Origin: Saccharopolyspora shandongensis
GTDB lineage: Bacteria; Actinomycetota; Actinomycetes; Mycobacteriales; Pseudonocardiaceae
Direction of reading: 5' to 3'
NCBI RefSeq assembly: GCF_900106995.1
Contig: NZ_FNOK01000007.1
Coordinates: 206,626 to 270,625 of the forward strand
Length of the DNA: 64,000 nt
Shown here: positions 24,546 to 33,684 of the stretch, piece after piece
How the letters are laid out: each line of letters starts with the position of its first letter
Position numbering within the stretch: position 1 is the first letter of the stretch
Program-made: the position numbers and the translations under genes
Notes under the pieces: model-generated
What the model was told of the DNA's origin: nothing
The model's input: only the letters and a program-made list of their open reading frames with translations
The model's database searches: none

Positions 24546-24965
24546 ATGGCTGAGAAAGCCGATTACAAGTGCGCGATCGTGGTCAGCGACCAGCTGCCGA
24601 CCGGGCTGGGGGCCAACGCTGCCGCCGTGCTGTCGCTGACCCTGGGCCACCGCGTGGACGGCCTGGTCGGCTCGGACGTCAAGGACGCCACCGGGGTGAT
24701 CCACCCCGGCATCGCCTACGTGCCCGTGCCGATCCTGAAGGGCACGCAGGACCAGGTCGACGCCATCGTGCAGGCCGCCGCGGCGCACGACGACGTGTTC
24801 TTCGTCAGCTTCAGCTCGCTGGCCCAGGGGTGCCGGACCTACGAGGAGTACATCGACAAGATGTCTGCCACCCCGACCGCCGACCTCAACAGCGTGGGCG
24901 TCGGGCTGCACGGCCCGCGCAAACCCGTCAACAAGATGGTCGGAGCGCTTCCGCTGTTCCGCTGA
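24546..24965 (+). CDS. DUF2000 family protein
   Basis: 139 residues matching DUF2000: 'YKCAIVVSDQLPTGLGANAAAVLSLTLG' region, then 'HPGIAYVPVPILKG', 'DDVFFVSFSSLAQGCRTYEEY' and 'GVGLHGPRKPVNKMVGALPLFR'. It has no signal peptide, so it is cytoplasmic. Function is unknown, but DUF2000 genes often accompany EamA exporters and Lrp regulators, as here. It begins directly after the exporter stop. Confidence 0.85.
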   Translation: MAEKADYKCAIVVSDQLPTGLGANAAAVLSLTLGHRVDGLVGSDVKDATGVIHPGIAYVPVPILKGTQDQVDAIVQAAAAHDDVFFVSFSSLAQGCRTYEEYIDKMSATPTADLNSVGVGLHGPRKPVNKMVGALPLFR

Positions 24966-25033
24966 CCCCGGCGCCCGCAGTGAGCCGGGCGGCGCCATTC
25001 TGAAACGACCCCTGATATCGGGAGCCCCACGAA

Positions 25034-28000
25034 TCACCGCCCTTGCGCCGGGTTCTTCAGGTGCGGCGTCTGCAACAGGGACGTCTTGCGGCGGGTGATG
25101 TATTGCGCCCGCCCCGTCGGGAGCTTCTGCGGCCGCACGTCGTGGAAGACCGGGCCTTCCGACGGCGGGCAGGACAGCAGCACCGCCGGCGTGTTCACCT
25201 CCTGCATCCGGCGCAGCAGCGGGTCGTAGGAGGTGCGGGCCAGGCCGTTGGCGCTGCGCGCGACGATCACGTGCAGGCCGATCTCGTGCCCCTGCGCCAG
25301 GCAATCCAGGATCGGGACGAACGGGTTGTCGTGCGGGTCCGTGCTCACCATGTCGTAGTCGTCGACGATGAAGAACAGCTCCGGGCCGTGCCACCAGTCC
25401 CGCTTGCTCAGCCGGGCCGGGCTGATCTCCGGGCCGGGCACGCGTTCCCGCATGGCCCGCGACGAACCCGCCACCGCCTCCCGCACGATGTCCTTCGACA
25501 CCGCATAGCCGAGCCGGTACTCCTCCGGCACCGTGTCGAACAGCTCGCGACGGAAGTCCACCAGCGTGATCCGGGCCTGGTCCGGGGTGTACTGCCCGGT
25601 GATCGAGCGGGCGATGTGCTGCAGCAGGTTCGTCTTACCCGTCGAGTCGTCACCGGCGATGATCAGGTGCGGGTGCTCGGTGAAGTCGTGCCACAGCGGC
25701 TCGATGTCGTCGCCGGACAGGCCCAGCGGGATCTGCAGCCGACCGCGCGGCGCCGGGAGTTCGGCGACGTCGAGGACCGGCGGCAGCATCTTCACCCGCG
25801 GCGCGGCCTGGCCGTTCCAGGACGATGCGATCGTCGAGATCAGCTCCTGGGTGCCCTCGGAGGTGTCGCCGGCGCCGTCCAGGCGCGGCAGGCCGGCCAG
25901 GAAGTGCGCCCGGTCCTCGGTCAGGCCGCGACCGGGGATCTTCGGCACCGTCGCCGCGGCCCGCATGTTGATCGTCGACTCCACCGGGTCGCCCAGCCGC
26001 AGCTCGAACCGGGTGCCGAGCTGGTCGCGCAGGCCGCCGGTGACCTCGCCGGCGCGGGTCGCGGTGATGATCAGGTGGATGCCGTAGTTCAGGCCGCGCG
26101 AGGCGAGCAGGGCGAACTGCGGCACCAGGTCCATGAAGTCCTGGCGGATCGTGCCCCAGCCGTCCACCACCAGGAACACGTCGCCGTACTCCTCGTCGGC
26201 GAGCTCGCCCGCCGCGCGCCGCCGCCGGTAGGTGGCCATCGAGTCCACGCCGAGCTGGGCGAACCGCTGTTCGCGGTCCTCCAGCACGGCGGTGACCTGG
26301 TTGATGGTGCGCATCATGCGCTCGGTGTCGAGCCGGCCGGTGACGCCGCCGACGTGCGGCAGCCCGCTCAGCGACGACAGCGTGCCGCCGCCGAAGTCCA
26401 GGCCGTAGAACTGCACCTCGCGCGGGGTGCGGGTGAGCGCGAGCCCGGTGATCAGGGTGGCCAGCAGGGTGGACTTGCCGCTCTGCGGGCCGCCTGCGAT
26501 GAACACGTGCCCGCCCGCGGCGGACAGGTCGGCCAGCAGCGGTTCGCGCCGCTGCTCGAAGGGGCGGTCGATCACGCCGACCTGCACCTGCAGGTTGCGC
26601 TGCGCGGCGTCGATCGTGTTCAGCCCGCGGGCCGGGTCGATCGTCAGCTGCGGCAGCATCTCCTCCAGCGTCGGCGACGCGTCCAGCGGCGGCAGCCACA
26701 CGGTGTGCGCGGGCCGGCCGCCCTCGTCGGCCAGCCGCTGCACGGCGGTTTCCAGCAGCGATGCGCCGCCCTCGTCCTTCTGCTCCTCGGGCTCGTGGGC
26801 GACCGGCAGTTCGCGCGGCGGGATGTAGGAGGTGCTGAACGGGACGATCTGCCGCTCCACCACGGACTGCCGGACCTCCCGCCGGGCCTGCCGGTAGGTG
26901 CCCGACACGTAGGCGGCCTTGAACCGGGTCAGACTGTCCACACCGGTCTTCAGGTAGCCGGCGCCGGGCTGCGACGGCAGTTGGTGCGCGTCCGGAACAC
27001 CAAGCACGCCACGGCTTTCCATCGCCGAGAAGGTCCGCAGACCGATCCGGTAGGAGAGGTGCGATTCGAGCTGGTGCATGCGGCCCTCGTCGAGGCGCTG
27101 CGAGGCCAGCAGCAGGTGCACGGAGAGGCTTCGGCCGAGTCTGCCGATCATCACGAACAGGTCCATGAACTCGCGGTGCGCGGCCAGCAGCTCGCTGAAC
27201 TCGTCGACCACCACGAACAGCGTCGGCAGCGGATCCAGGTCGGCGCCGTCGGCACGGGCCTTCTCGTATTCGGTGGCGGAGCTGAAGTTCCCGGCCTTGC
27301 GCAGCAGCTCCTGGCGGCGGATCAGCTCGCCGTGCAGGGCGTCCTTCATGCGCTCCACCAGCGCCGCCTCGTCGGCGAGGTTGGTGATGACCGCGGAGGT
27401 GTGCGGCAGCTCGTCCAGGCCGAGGAACGTCGCGCCACCCTTGAAGTCGACGAGCACGAAGTTCAGGGTTTCCGACGAGTGCGTCAGCGCGAGCGCCAGC
27501 ACGAGGGTGCGCAGCAGCTCGGACTTGCCGGAACCGGTGGCGCCGATGAGCATGCCGTGCGGGCCCTGGCCGCCCTGCGCGGACTCCTTGATGTCCAGCT
27601 CGATCGGCGTGCCGTCGCCGGTGACGCCGATCGGCACCCGCAGCCGGGCGTTGCCCGACTTCCGCTGGGCCTGCAGCTTGGCCACGTCGAAGCCGTGCAG
27701 GTCGCTGATGTTGAGCAGGGTGGTCAGCTCGAAGTCGGAGGTCAGCGGCTCGGTGGTGTCGGTGGAGATGGCCAGCCGGTAGGGGGAGAGCAGGCGGGCA
27801 AGGGACTCGGCGCGGAGGGTGCTGAGCGCATCCGGTCGGCCGATCGGGGAGTGGTCTTCCTTGCCCGCCCGCCCGATTCGCACCAGCTCGGCGTTGTCGG
27901 GGGAAACGTGCATGAGCAGGGTGCGGGGATCGGTCTGCCAGTCCAGAGCGGCACCGAGGTCGAGGACGGTGACGTTGCGGTAGCCGCTGGTCGCCAGCCG

Positions 28001-28987
28001 GCTGTTGGGCGCGGTGTGCGCGCCGTCCAGGACGACCAGCACGTACGGCTCGCCCTGCCCGACCTGGGCGTCGCGCTCGAAGTACGGCCGCCCGGCGATC
28101 TCCTCGCCGAGCAGGCCTTCCAGCTCGCCGGCGGTTTCGGCGACCAGCCGGACCGGGCCCGCGCCGTCGGTCTCGGTCGGGTGCAGGCAGTGCGGCAGCC
28201 ACTTCGTCCACTGCCAGTGGTCCAGCTCCCGGCCGAGGATCACGATCCGCAGGTCCTGCGGCGCGTGCAGCACCGCCAGCTGCGCGATCATCGACCGGAC
28301 CATCGCGCGAGCGACGTCGGCATCGCCGCGCAGCAACACCCGGGCGTAGGCGCGCAGGTAGAGCGGCACCGGCTGGTCGGGCACCGTGCCGTAAGCGCGG
28401 ATGAACCGGCGCAGCGCGTGCGCGGACAGCGGTTCGAGGTCTTCGATCGGCTTGGTGTTGATCTCCGTGATCCGGGTGCCGAGCTGCTGCTCGCCGACCG
28501 CGATGCGGACCTCGCCGAAGTCCGGGTGCTCGGGGCGCACCTCCCACAACCGGGTGGTGCCGACCAGCGACCACGCGGCGGTCGGATCCGGGTGCCGCCA
28601 GGTCTGCGCGTGGCGCTGCTCCACAACGGTCTTGCGCACCTGGCGGCGGATCTGGCCCAGGTAGCGGAGGTAGTCGCGGCGGGCGCCGGTCACCTGCTGC
28701 TTGCGTTCCGAGGCGGAGCGCAGGAAGTTCGCCGCGAGCATGCCGAGCGCGGCCAGCACCATCATGCCCATGGCGAAGTACATGATCTCGCCGCCGCCGC
28801 CCATGCCGGGGCGGAGGAAGATCATCACCATCGCCAGCGAGCTCAGCGCCATCGGCAGATAGGTGATCATCCCGGAGAAACCGCTCTGCTTCTCGGGCAG
28901 CTCCGGTGGTTCTTGGAGGGTGAGCTCGCCCGTCGGCATCGGTGGACCCGATTGCCGCTCAGGGCGACGGAACAGCGTGACGCTCAC
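25034..28987 (-). CDS. eccC: Type VII secretion ATPase EccC
   Basis: 1317 residues from GTG 28987, with AAGGGAAA upstream. Two N-terminal transmembrane helices (about 42-60 and 68-88), then an arm domain, then three FtsK/SpoIIIE-like ATPase domains. Walker A of D1 is 'GATGSGKSELL' (about 482-492) with Walker B 'NFVLVDFKGGATF'; D2 has 'GGPQSGKSTLL' (about 832) with 'FYGLDFGGGTL'; D3 has 'GDDSTGKTNLL' (about 1112) with 'ITLVDFRRELFD'. EccC is the motor that binds WXG100-type substrates and drives export. All three domains are on one chain, as in Streptomyces-type systems, rather than split into EccCa/EccCb. It is divergent from eccD. A long antisense open frame over this gene is composition-driven. 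Confidence 0.95.
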   Translation of the reverse strand: MSVTLFRRPERQSGPPMPTGELTLQEPPELPEKQSGFSGMITYLPMALSSLAMVMIFLRPGMGGGGEIMYFAMGMMVLAALGMLAANFLRSASERKQQVTGARRDYLRYLGQIRRQVRKTVVEQRHAQTWRHPDPTAAWSLVGTTRLWEVRPEHPDFGEVRIAVGEQQLGTRITEINTKPIEDLEPLSAHALRRFIRAYGTVPDQPVPLYLRAYARVLLRGDADVARAMVRSMIAQLAVLHAPQDLRIVILGRELDHWQWTKWLPHCLHPTETDGAGPVRLVAETAGELEGLLGEEIAGRPYFERDAQVGQGEPYVLVVLDGAHTAPNSRLATSGYRNVTVLDLGAALDWQTDPRTLLMHVSPDNAELVRIGRAGKEDHSPIGRPDALSTLRAESLARLLSPYRLAISTDTTEPLTSDFELTTLLNISDLHGFDVAKLQAQRKSGNARLRVPIGVTGDGTPIELDIKESAQGGQGPHGMLIGATGSGKSELLRTLVLALALTHSSETLNFVLVDFKGGATFLGLDELPHTSAVITNLADEAALVERMKDALHGELIRRQELLRKAGNFSSATEYEKARADGADLDPLPTLFVVVDEFSELLAAHREFMDLFVMIGRLGRSLSVHLLLASQRLDEGRMHQLESHLSYRIGLRTFSAMESRGVLGVPDAHQLPSQPGAGYLKTGVDSLTRFKAAYVSGTYRQARREVRQSVVERQIVPFSTSYIPPRELPVAHEPEEQKDEGGASLLETAVQRLADEGGRPAHTVWLPPLDASPTLEEMLPQLTIDPARGLNTIDAAQRNLQVQVGVIDRPFEQRREPLLADLSAAGGHVFIAGGPQSGKSTLLATLITGLALTRTPREVQFYGLDFGGGTLSSLSGLPHVGGVTGRLDTERMMRTINQVTAVLEDREQRFAQLGVDSMATYRRRRAAGELADEEYGDVFLVVDGWGTIRQDFMDLVPQFALLASRGLNYGIHLIITATRAGEVTGGLRDQLGTRFELRLGDPVESTINMRAAATVPKIPGRGLTEDRAHFLAGLPRLDGAGDTSEGTQELISTIASSWNGQAAPRVKMLPPVLDVAELPAPRGRLQIPLGLSGDDIEPLWHDFTEHPHLIIAGDDSTGKTNLLQHIARSITGQYTPDQARITLVDFRRELFDTVPEEYRLGYAVSKDIVREAVAGSSRAMRERVPGPEISPARLSKRDWWHGPELFFIVDDYDMVSTDPHDNPFVPILDCLAQGHEIGLHVIVARSANGLARTSYDPLLRRMQEVNTPAVLLSCPPSEGPVFHDVRPQKLPTGRAQYITRRKTSLLQTPHLKNPAQGR

Positions 28988-29284
28988 GCGATTTCCCTTC
29001 CCGCTCGGGAAAACTTGCGACCAGGGAAAGACTTCCACCGGCGACCGGGATTCGCAGGTCACGTAAATCGGCGACAGCACCATTACCGAATTCCGCTTTA
29101 TGGTTTTGCCAGGACGGCGACGCACATCGTCAACGCGAACCTGCCGGCGCCGCCGCCCCAGTCTCGGGCGCAACTGTCCCCCGGTGTTCGAGGCGGTTAC
29201 CGACGACGTTGGGCATCGAAGCATGGGTCCGGTGCCCGACGTCGCCGTTCGGCGAAAACCTCCGGAAAGGGAGCGTGAACCGGC

Positions 29285-30655
29285 GTGAGCACTAGCGCAG
29301 TTGCGGGACTGTGCCGCTTGTCCATCCGGGCACCTGATCGACACTTCGATCTCGCGGTACCGACCGACGTTCCGCTGATCGACCTGATGCCGACCATCAT
29401 CAGCTACGCGGGCTCCCAGGTGGAGGAAGCCGGCCTGGACCACGGCGGCTGGCTGCTGCAGGAGGTCGGTGGCGAGCCGCTGGACGAGGAGGCAACGCCG
29501 GAGGCGCTCGGGCTGCACGACGGGCAGACGCTCTACCTCCGCTCCCGGCAGGAAGCCATGCCCGCGGTGCACTTCGACGACCTCGTCGACGGCATCGCGA
29601 GCGGGATGCAGGAGCGCGCCGGCTCCTGGACGGCTACCGGGACCAAGCGGCTGCTGCACGCGTTGACGCTGGTAGTGGCCGGGATCATCTGGCTAGGGCT
29701 GCTGCTGCCCGGCGACTCGCTGGTGCGTTCGGTGGCCGCGGGCGTCGTCTCGCTGCTGCTGCTGGCGGCGGCCGGTTCGGCTTCCCGGGCCGTCGGCGAC
29801 GCTTTCGCGGGCACCGCTTTCGGCATTGCGGCGGTGCCGTTCCTGGCGCTCGCCGGCTTCCTCGCGCCCGGCCCGGAGGCTTCCGGGATGGCGGCGCTGC
29901 TCGCGGCCTCGGCGACCGCCGCCGGTGGTGCGGTCCTCGCGCTGGCGGCGTCCGGCACGCACGCGCACGCGTTCCTGGGCGTGCTGGTGGTGTGCGTTTT
30001 CGGTGTGGTGACCGCGCTGTTGATGCTGCTCATCGGCTCGCTCGCGGAGGCGATGGCCGCGACGGCCGTCATCGCGGTCATCTTCGGCGCCTTCATCCCG
30101 GGGCTGGCCTTCCGCGTCGCGGGGCTGCGGATGCCGCCGCTGCCGACGAACTCCGAGCAGCTGCAGGAGGGCATCGAGCCGCACCCGAGCCGGAACGTGC
30201 TCGACCGCACCGAGGTCGCCGACAACTACATGACCGCCCTGTACCTGGCGGTCGGGCTGGTCTGCGCGGCGGCCATCACCGGCCTGCTCACCGAGCCGGA
30301 CTGGTCCACCTACACGATGGCCGGCGTGCTCAGCGCGGTGCTGCTGCTGCACGGCCGCGACGTGGGCGGGATCTGGCACCGGCTCTCGGTGGTCGTCCCC
30401 GGCGCCTTCGGCGGCACAGTGCTGGTCCTGGTGCTGGCGCAGCAGGACCTCTTCGGACGGCTGCTGCTGTTCGTCGGCGTGGCGCTGCTCGGTGTGGCGC
30501 TGATGGTCGCGGGCTGGGTCGTCCCGGGCAAGCGAATGGTCCCGTATTGGGGACGGGCGGCGGACATCCTGCACGTGCTGCTCGCGGTGAGCCTCCTCCC
30601 GCTGATGCTGACGGTGCTAGGAGTCTTCGGCCTGATCCGCGCCATCAACGGCTAG
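29285..30655 (+). CDS. eccD: Type VII secretion membrane channel component EccD
   Basis: 456 residues from GTG 29285, preceded by GGAAAGGGAG. The N-terminal ubiquitin-like domain (about 1-95, with 'LCRLSIRAPDRHFDLAVPTDVPLIDLMPTI' region and 'LGLHDGQTLYLR') is followed by about eleven transmembrane helices, the standard EccD plan. EccD lines the inner-membrane core of the T7SS with EccB and EccC. The 297-bp gap to the divergent eccC must hold both promoters. A hairpin-rich region follows before eccB. Confidence 0.93.
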   Translation: MSTSAVAGLCRLSIRAPDRHFDLAVPTDVPLIDLMPTIISYAGSQVEEAGLDHGGWLLQEVGGEPLDEEATPEALGLHDGQTLYLRSRQEAMPAVHFDDLVDGIASGMQERAGSWTATGTKRLLHALTLVVAGIIWLGLLLPGDSLVRSVAAGVVSLLLLAAAGSASRAVGDAFAGTAFGIAAVPFLALAGFLAPGPEASGMAALLAASATAAGGAVLALAASGTHAHAFLGVLVVCVFGVVTALLMLLIGSLAEAMAATAVIAVIFGAFIPGLAFRVAGLRMPPLPTNSEQLQEGIEPHPSRNVLDRTEVADNYMTALYLAVGLVCAAAITGLLTEPDWSTYTMAGVLSAVLLLHGRDVGGIWHRLSVVVPGAFGGTVLVLVLAQQDLFGRLLLFVGVALLGVALMVAGWVVPGKRMVPYWGRAADILHVLLAVSLLPLMLTVLGVFGLIRAING

Positions 30656-31008
30656 TTCCCTTGTTTCCAGGCTCGTTCTGGGTGGCGGTGCGGGTAGCGG
30701 AACCTGAGAGGTCATCTCGACTCCGGGATCCCCGACTTATGTATGTCCAATACGCGGCGTCGGGGCTGTCCTCGCGAGAAGACCTCTCAGAACCCGCGGC
30801 GGTGCAAGTTGCGAGGGTGGGCTAAGCGGCTTCGCCGCTTGCGGCCGGTCAGGAGCATCTTGCGCCTGTTTCGCGGCAGCGGTTTGTGAGTTTTGGGTCG
30901 GTATCGGGACTGCGGCAGATTTTGCTGCTGTAGCAGCACAAAGTGCTAAAGGCGCTGTGCGCGGCCGGCTTTTGGTACTGGGCGAGATTGTGTAGAGGGC
31001 GTGGGAGT
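30656..31008. other. Structured intergenic region between eccD and eccB
   Basis: No gene in this 353-bp gap. It holds a nested inverted repeat (30704-30790), a short hairpin AAGCGGC-TTC-GCCGCTT (30824-30840) and a weak TGCTGC/GCAGCA hairpin (30923-30938). These are likely termination or repeat structures after eccD; eccB then probably has its own promoter near the end of the gap. Confidence 0.5.
30704..30790. repeat. Nested long inverted repeat downstream of eccD
   Basis: Outer arms CTGAGAGGTC (30704-30713) and GACCTCTCAG (30781-30790) are perfect. Inside them are TCTCG...CGAGA and CCCCGAC...GTCGGGG arms, so the 87-nt segment can fold into one long interrupted stem. The middle (TATGTATGTCCAATACG) is AT-rich against its surroundings. 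No coding sense. It could be a terminator, an RNA element or a dispersed repeat. Confidence 0.6.
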
Positions 31009-32448
31009 GTGCAGTCGCGACGGGATCAAGTTCAGGCGCACATGTTCGTCATGGGGCGGCTCAGCGCGGGGATGTTGCGGGCCGATCCGGATATTTCCGA
31101 TACGCCGCAGCGGCGGACGTCGCGCGGCCTGGCCATCGGCATCATCGTCGCGGTTCTGCTCGGAATCGGGACCTTCCTGTTCGGAATGATCAACAAGGGC
31201 GGCGCCACGGCCTGGAAGGTGCCGGGCGCGCTCGTCGTGGAGAAGGAGAGCGGCGCGCGCTGGCTGTTCCTCAACGGCGAGCTGCACCCGGTGCTCAACC
31301 AGGCGTCCGCCCGGCTCATCGCGGGCGCCGACCTGTCGGTGCACACCGTCACCGAGAACTCGCTGCTCGGCACGCCGCGCGGGGCGCCGATCGGGATTCC
31401 CGGCGCGCCGGACGGGCTGCCGTCGGCCGCCGCGCTGAGCACCGATCCGTGGCTGACCTGCGCCGCGCCCGTCGGCGGCGGCAAGCGGGACTTCACGATG
31501 CTCCTCGGCGAGGCCGGCGGCGAGCCGATGACCGATGAGGACGGTGCCCTGGTCGCCGGGCCCGACGGCACCGTGTTCCTCGCCTGGAAGTGGCAGAAGT
31601 TCCGGATGGACGCCCAGACCGCCGGACCCGCCGCGCTCGGCTACGGCACCACCGACCCGATCAAGGTGCCCGCCGGATTCCTCAACTCGCTGCCGTCCGG
31701 GCCGGACCTGGTGGCGCCGGAGGTGGCCGGTCGCGGGGCCGGGGGCCCGCAGCTCAGCGGCGCGCCGAGCGTCGTCGGACAGCTGTTCCTCGACGCCGCG
31801 AGCAAGCCCTACCTGCTGACCCAGGCCGGGCTGGTGCCGCTCACCGACACGCTGTTCAAGCTGCTCCGGGGCGACCCGCGGACGCAGCAGGTCGCCTACG
31901 GCGGACAGCCGGTGGAGCCGCGGCGGATCGGCGCGAGCGACATCACGGGGCACTCGGCCCCGGCCGCGGCGAAGGACGTGCTGACGCGCGACGGCGCATT
32001 CCCCGAGACGCCGCCGCAGCTGGTGCCGGACGACGACAAGCAGGCCCTGTGCGTCTCCACCGCAGCCGGTCCGCCGGTGGTGCGGGGCATGTCCCTGGTG
32101 CCCAAGGGCATCACGGACGCCGCGAACCCGGTGCTGGCGCAGCCGGGAGTCACGCTGACCTGCTCCCGGCCGGACCGGGTGGCGCTGCAGCCCGGCAGCG
32201 GCGTTCTCGCCGCCGCCGCGCCCACGGGCGGCTCCCAGGCGCCGACGATGTACCTGGTGGCCGACAACGGCGTCAAATACCCGGTGCCGTCGGTTGATGT
32301 GGCGACCGCGCTCGGCTACCCGGCGAGCCCGGTGGCGATGCCGCCCATGCTCGTCGACCAGTTGCCCACCGGCCCCGCCCTGGATCCGGTCGCGGCCGCC
32401 CGGCCGGTGACCGAGACCCCGCAGGTCCCGGCCGTCCCGCAGTGCTGA
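31009..32448 (+). CDS. eccB: Type VII secretion protein EccB
   Basis: 479 residues from GTG 31009, chosen because the family begins with an SRRDQ(V/L)QA-type segment that follows it directly ('QSRRDQVQAHMFVMGRLSAG'). There is one transmembrane helix (about 42-62), then a large extracytoplasmic domain with repeats ('ARWLFLNGELHPVLNQASARLI', 'PYLLTQAGLVPLTDTLF') and several Cys ('LTCAAP', 'ALCVST', 'LTCSRPD'). EccB is the outward-facing component of the T7SS core. A hairpin follows, then the small ESX-like genes. Confidence 0.93.
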   Translation: MQSRRDQVQAHMFVMGRLSAGMLRADPDISDTPQRRTSRGLAIGIIVAVLLGIGTFLFGMINKGGATAWKVPGALVVEKESGARWLFLNGELHPVLNQASARLIAGADLSVHTVTENSLLGTPRGAPIGIPGAPDGLPSAAALSTDPWLTCAAPVGGGKRDFTMLLGEAGGEPMTDEDGALVAGPDGTVFLAWKWQKFRMDAQTAGPAALGYGTTDPIKVPAGFLNSLPSGPDLVAPEVAGRGAGGPQLSGAPSVVGQLFLDAASKPYLLTQAGLVPLTDTLFKLLRGDPRTQQVAYGGQPVEPRRIGASDITGHSAPAAAKDVLTRDGAFPETPPQLVPDDDKQALCVSTAAGPPVVRGMSLVPKGITDAANPVLAQPGVTLTCSRPDRVALQPGSGVLAAAAPTGGSQAPTMYLVADNGVKYPVPSVDVATALGYPASPVAMPPMLVDQLPTGPALDPVAAARPVTETPQVPAVPQC

Positions 32449-32456
32449 ATCCCCTG

Positions 32457-32480
32457 CCACGTCCCTGTTCTGGGATGTGG
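32457..32480 (+). terminator. Hairpin after eccB
   Basis: A 9-bp stem (CCACGTCCC / GGGATGTGG, one G-T wobble in RNA) with a 6-nt loop, 9 bp past the eccB stop. It may attenuate read-through into the ESX-like operon. Confidence 0.5.
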
Positions 32481-32544
32481 TTGGCGCGGGCCGGCGGTCT
32501 TAGTTTCGTGATTGCCACAGGCTTCGAAAACCTTGGAGGAATCG

Positions 32545-32889
32545 GTGGTCACCTCGCCCAACAACCTTGCTCACGAAGGTGCGAAGCACCAACAACTGAC
32601 CAGCAGCCTGGTCCAGCACGTCGACTCGATGGACCAGGCCGCCAAGAACGTCCAGCAGATGAACCAGCAGCTGCAGGCCTACATGCGGTCCGGGGCCGGC
32701 CGGACGTTCAACACGCAGATCGAGGCGTGGACCCAGAGCTACAACAAGATCAAGGCGAAGGTCGACGAGGTCATCAACAACCTCGGCGCGGCCAAGAAGC
32801 AGATCCAGGCGGCGGAAGAGGACAACCAGACCAAGGCCGCCCAGTTCGGGCAGGGCATCTACGACGTCCTGAGCAAGCCGCACAACTGA
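32545..32889 (+). CDS. WXG100-family ESX-like protein
   Basis: 114 residues from GTG 32545, with GGAGGA four bases upstream. It forms two long helices separated near 'SGAGRTFNTQIEAWTQSYNKI', the position of the usual W-x-G turn; an exact WXG is not present. The first helix has the polar/hydrophobic pattern 'SSLVQHVDSMDQAAKNVQQM'. It has no signal peptide. As first of three small helical genes after eccB, it is a likely T7SS substrate or partner. Confidence 0.75.
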   Translation: MVTSPNNLAHEGAKHQQLTSSLVQHVDSMDQAAKNVQQMNQQLQAYMRSGAGRTFNTQIEAWTQSYNKIKAKVDEVINNLGAAKKQIQAAEEDNQTKAAQFGQGIYDVLSKPHN

Positions 32890-32924
32890 TCCGCTCCGAC
32901 CCGAATACCTTGTGAGGAACCGAA

Positions 32925-33218
32925 ATGACCGATCTTGACGTCAACAAGGCGGAATCCGAAGCCTTGGTCGCGATGATGTACAAGCAGACCGACAAGCTGA
33001 ACGGGCACATCGACGAGATCCAGCGGGTCGTCAACCAGATCATCCAGGACCCCGCGCTGTCCGGTCACTGGAAGGACTCGTGGCAGGGCGCGCAGCAGAT
33101 GATCGACAACGAGCAGAAGAACATGATCCAGCAGTTCCACCAGGGCTCGGGGCTCCTCAACAACGTCACCGAGGCGTACAAGGACGTCGACAAGGTCGCC
33201 GCCCAGTACTTCATGTGA
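32925..33218 (+). CDS. WXG100-family ESX-like protein
   Basis: 97 residues, ATG 32925 with GAGGAA upstream. Helix-turn-helix hairpin shape: 'DKLNGHIDEIQRVVNQII' then the turn 'LSGHWKDSWQGAQQM', with Trp in the position of the WXG motif, and a second helix ending 'KDVDKVAAQYFM'. Length matches the WXG100 family. It and the previous gene may form a heterodimer for secretion by EccC. Confidence 0.8.
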   Translation: MTDLDVNKAESEALVAMMYKQTDKLNGHIDEIQRVVNQIIQDPALSGHWKDSWQGAQQMIDNEQKNMIQQFHQGSGLLNNVTEAYKDVDKVAAQYFM

Positions 33219-33238
33219 CGACGGCGAGGTGATGTGCC

Positions 33239-33613
33239 ATGGCTGAAACCGACACCAACAAGCTCGAGATCACAGACGCGGCGATCAGCGGCCAGAAGAC
33301 CTTCCTCGACAAGTTCTACACGGAGTGGATGAACTCCGAACCGATGAAGAACCTCTCGACGTTCGCCCAGAACAGCAAGGACCTGGACGGCGGCAAGACC
33401 GGCAACGGCTACAGCAAGTTGTTGGTCGGTCTCCTGCCGCAGGCGCAGACCCTGACGCAGCGGGCCGGGGAGTTCGCCGGAAACATCGACAACCAGCTCC
33501 AGACGCTCGTCAAGGACTGGATGCCGAGCTGGGTCGATGACCTGGAAAAGCTGCAGGCCACGGTCAACAAGACCGAGGACGAGAACACCAAGAAATCGGA
33601 GAACTCCTTCTGA
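33239..33613 (+). CDS. Small helical T7SS-associated protein
   Basis: 124 residues, ATG 33239 with GAGGTGATG upstream. Polar, largely helical, with Trp in 'FYTEWMNSEPM' and 'VKDWMPSWVDDLEKLQ'. It has no signal peptide and no named domain that I recognise. Its place between ESX-like genes and a large T7SS protein suggests a secretion partner or substrate. Confidence 0.6.
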   Translation: MAETDTNKLEITDAAISGQKTFLDKFYTEWMNSEPMKNLSTFAQNSKDLDGGKTGNGYSKLLVGLLPQAQTLTQRAGEFAGNIDNQLQTLVKDWMPSWVDDLEKLQATVNKTEDENTKKSENSF

Positions 33614-33684
33614 CCGCTGGTTCGGTCGGTTGGCAATCGGACGCGGTCGGCGACCGCGGGCACGTCGTAGGAGAGTGAGCAGAA

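Noticed and set aside
25043..29278. 1,411-codon plus-strand open frame opposite eccC.
   Set aside because: The translation is low-complexity (RRQ, LVH, GAR) with no ribosome site, and eccC on the other strand has all three ATPase domains intact.
28988..29284. Possible small gene between eccC and eccD.
   Set aside because: Short frames here have no ribosome binding site or plausible protein. The gap is best explained as a divergent promoter region.
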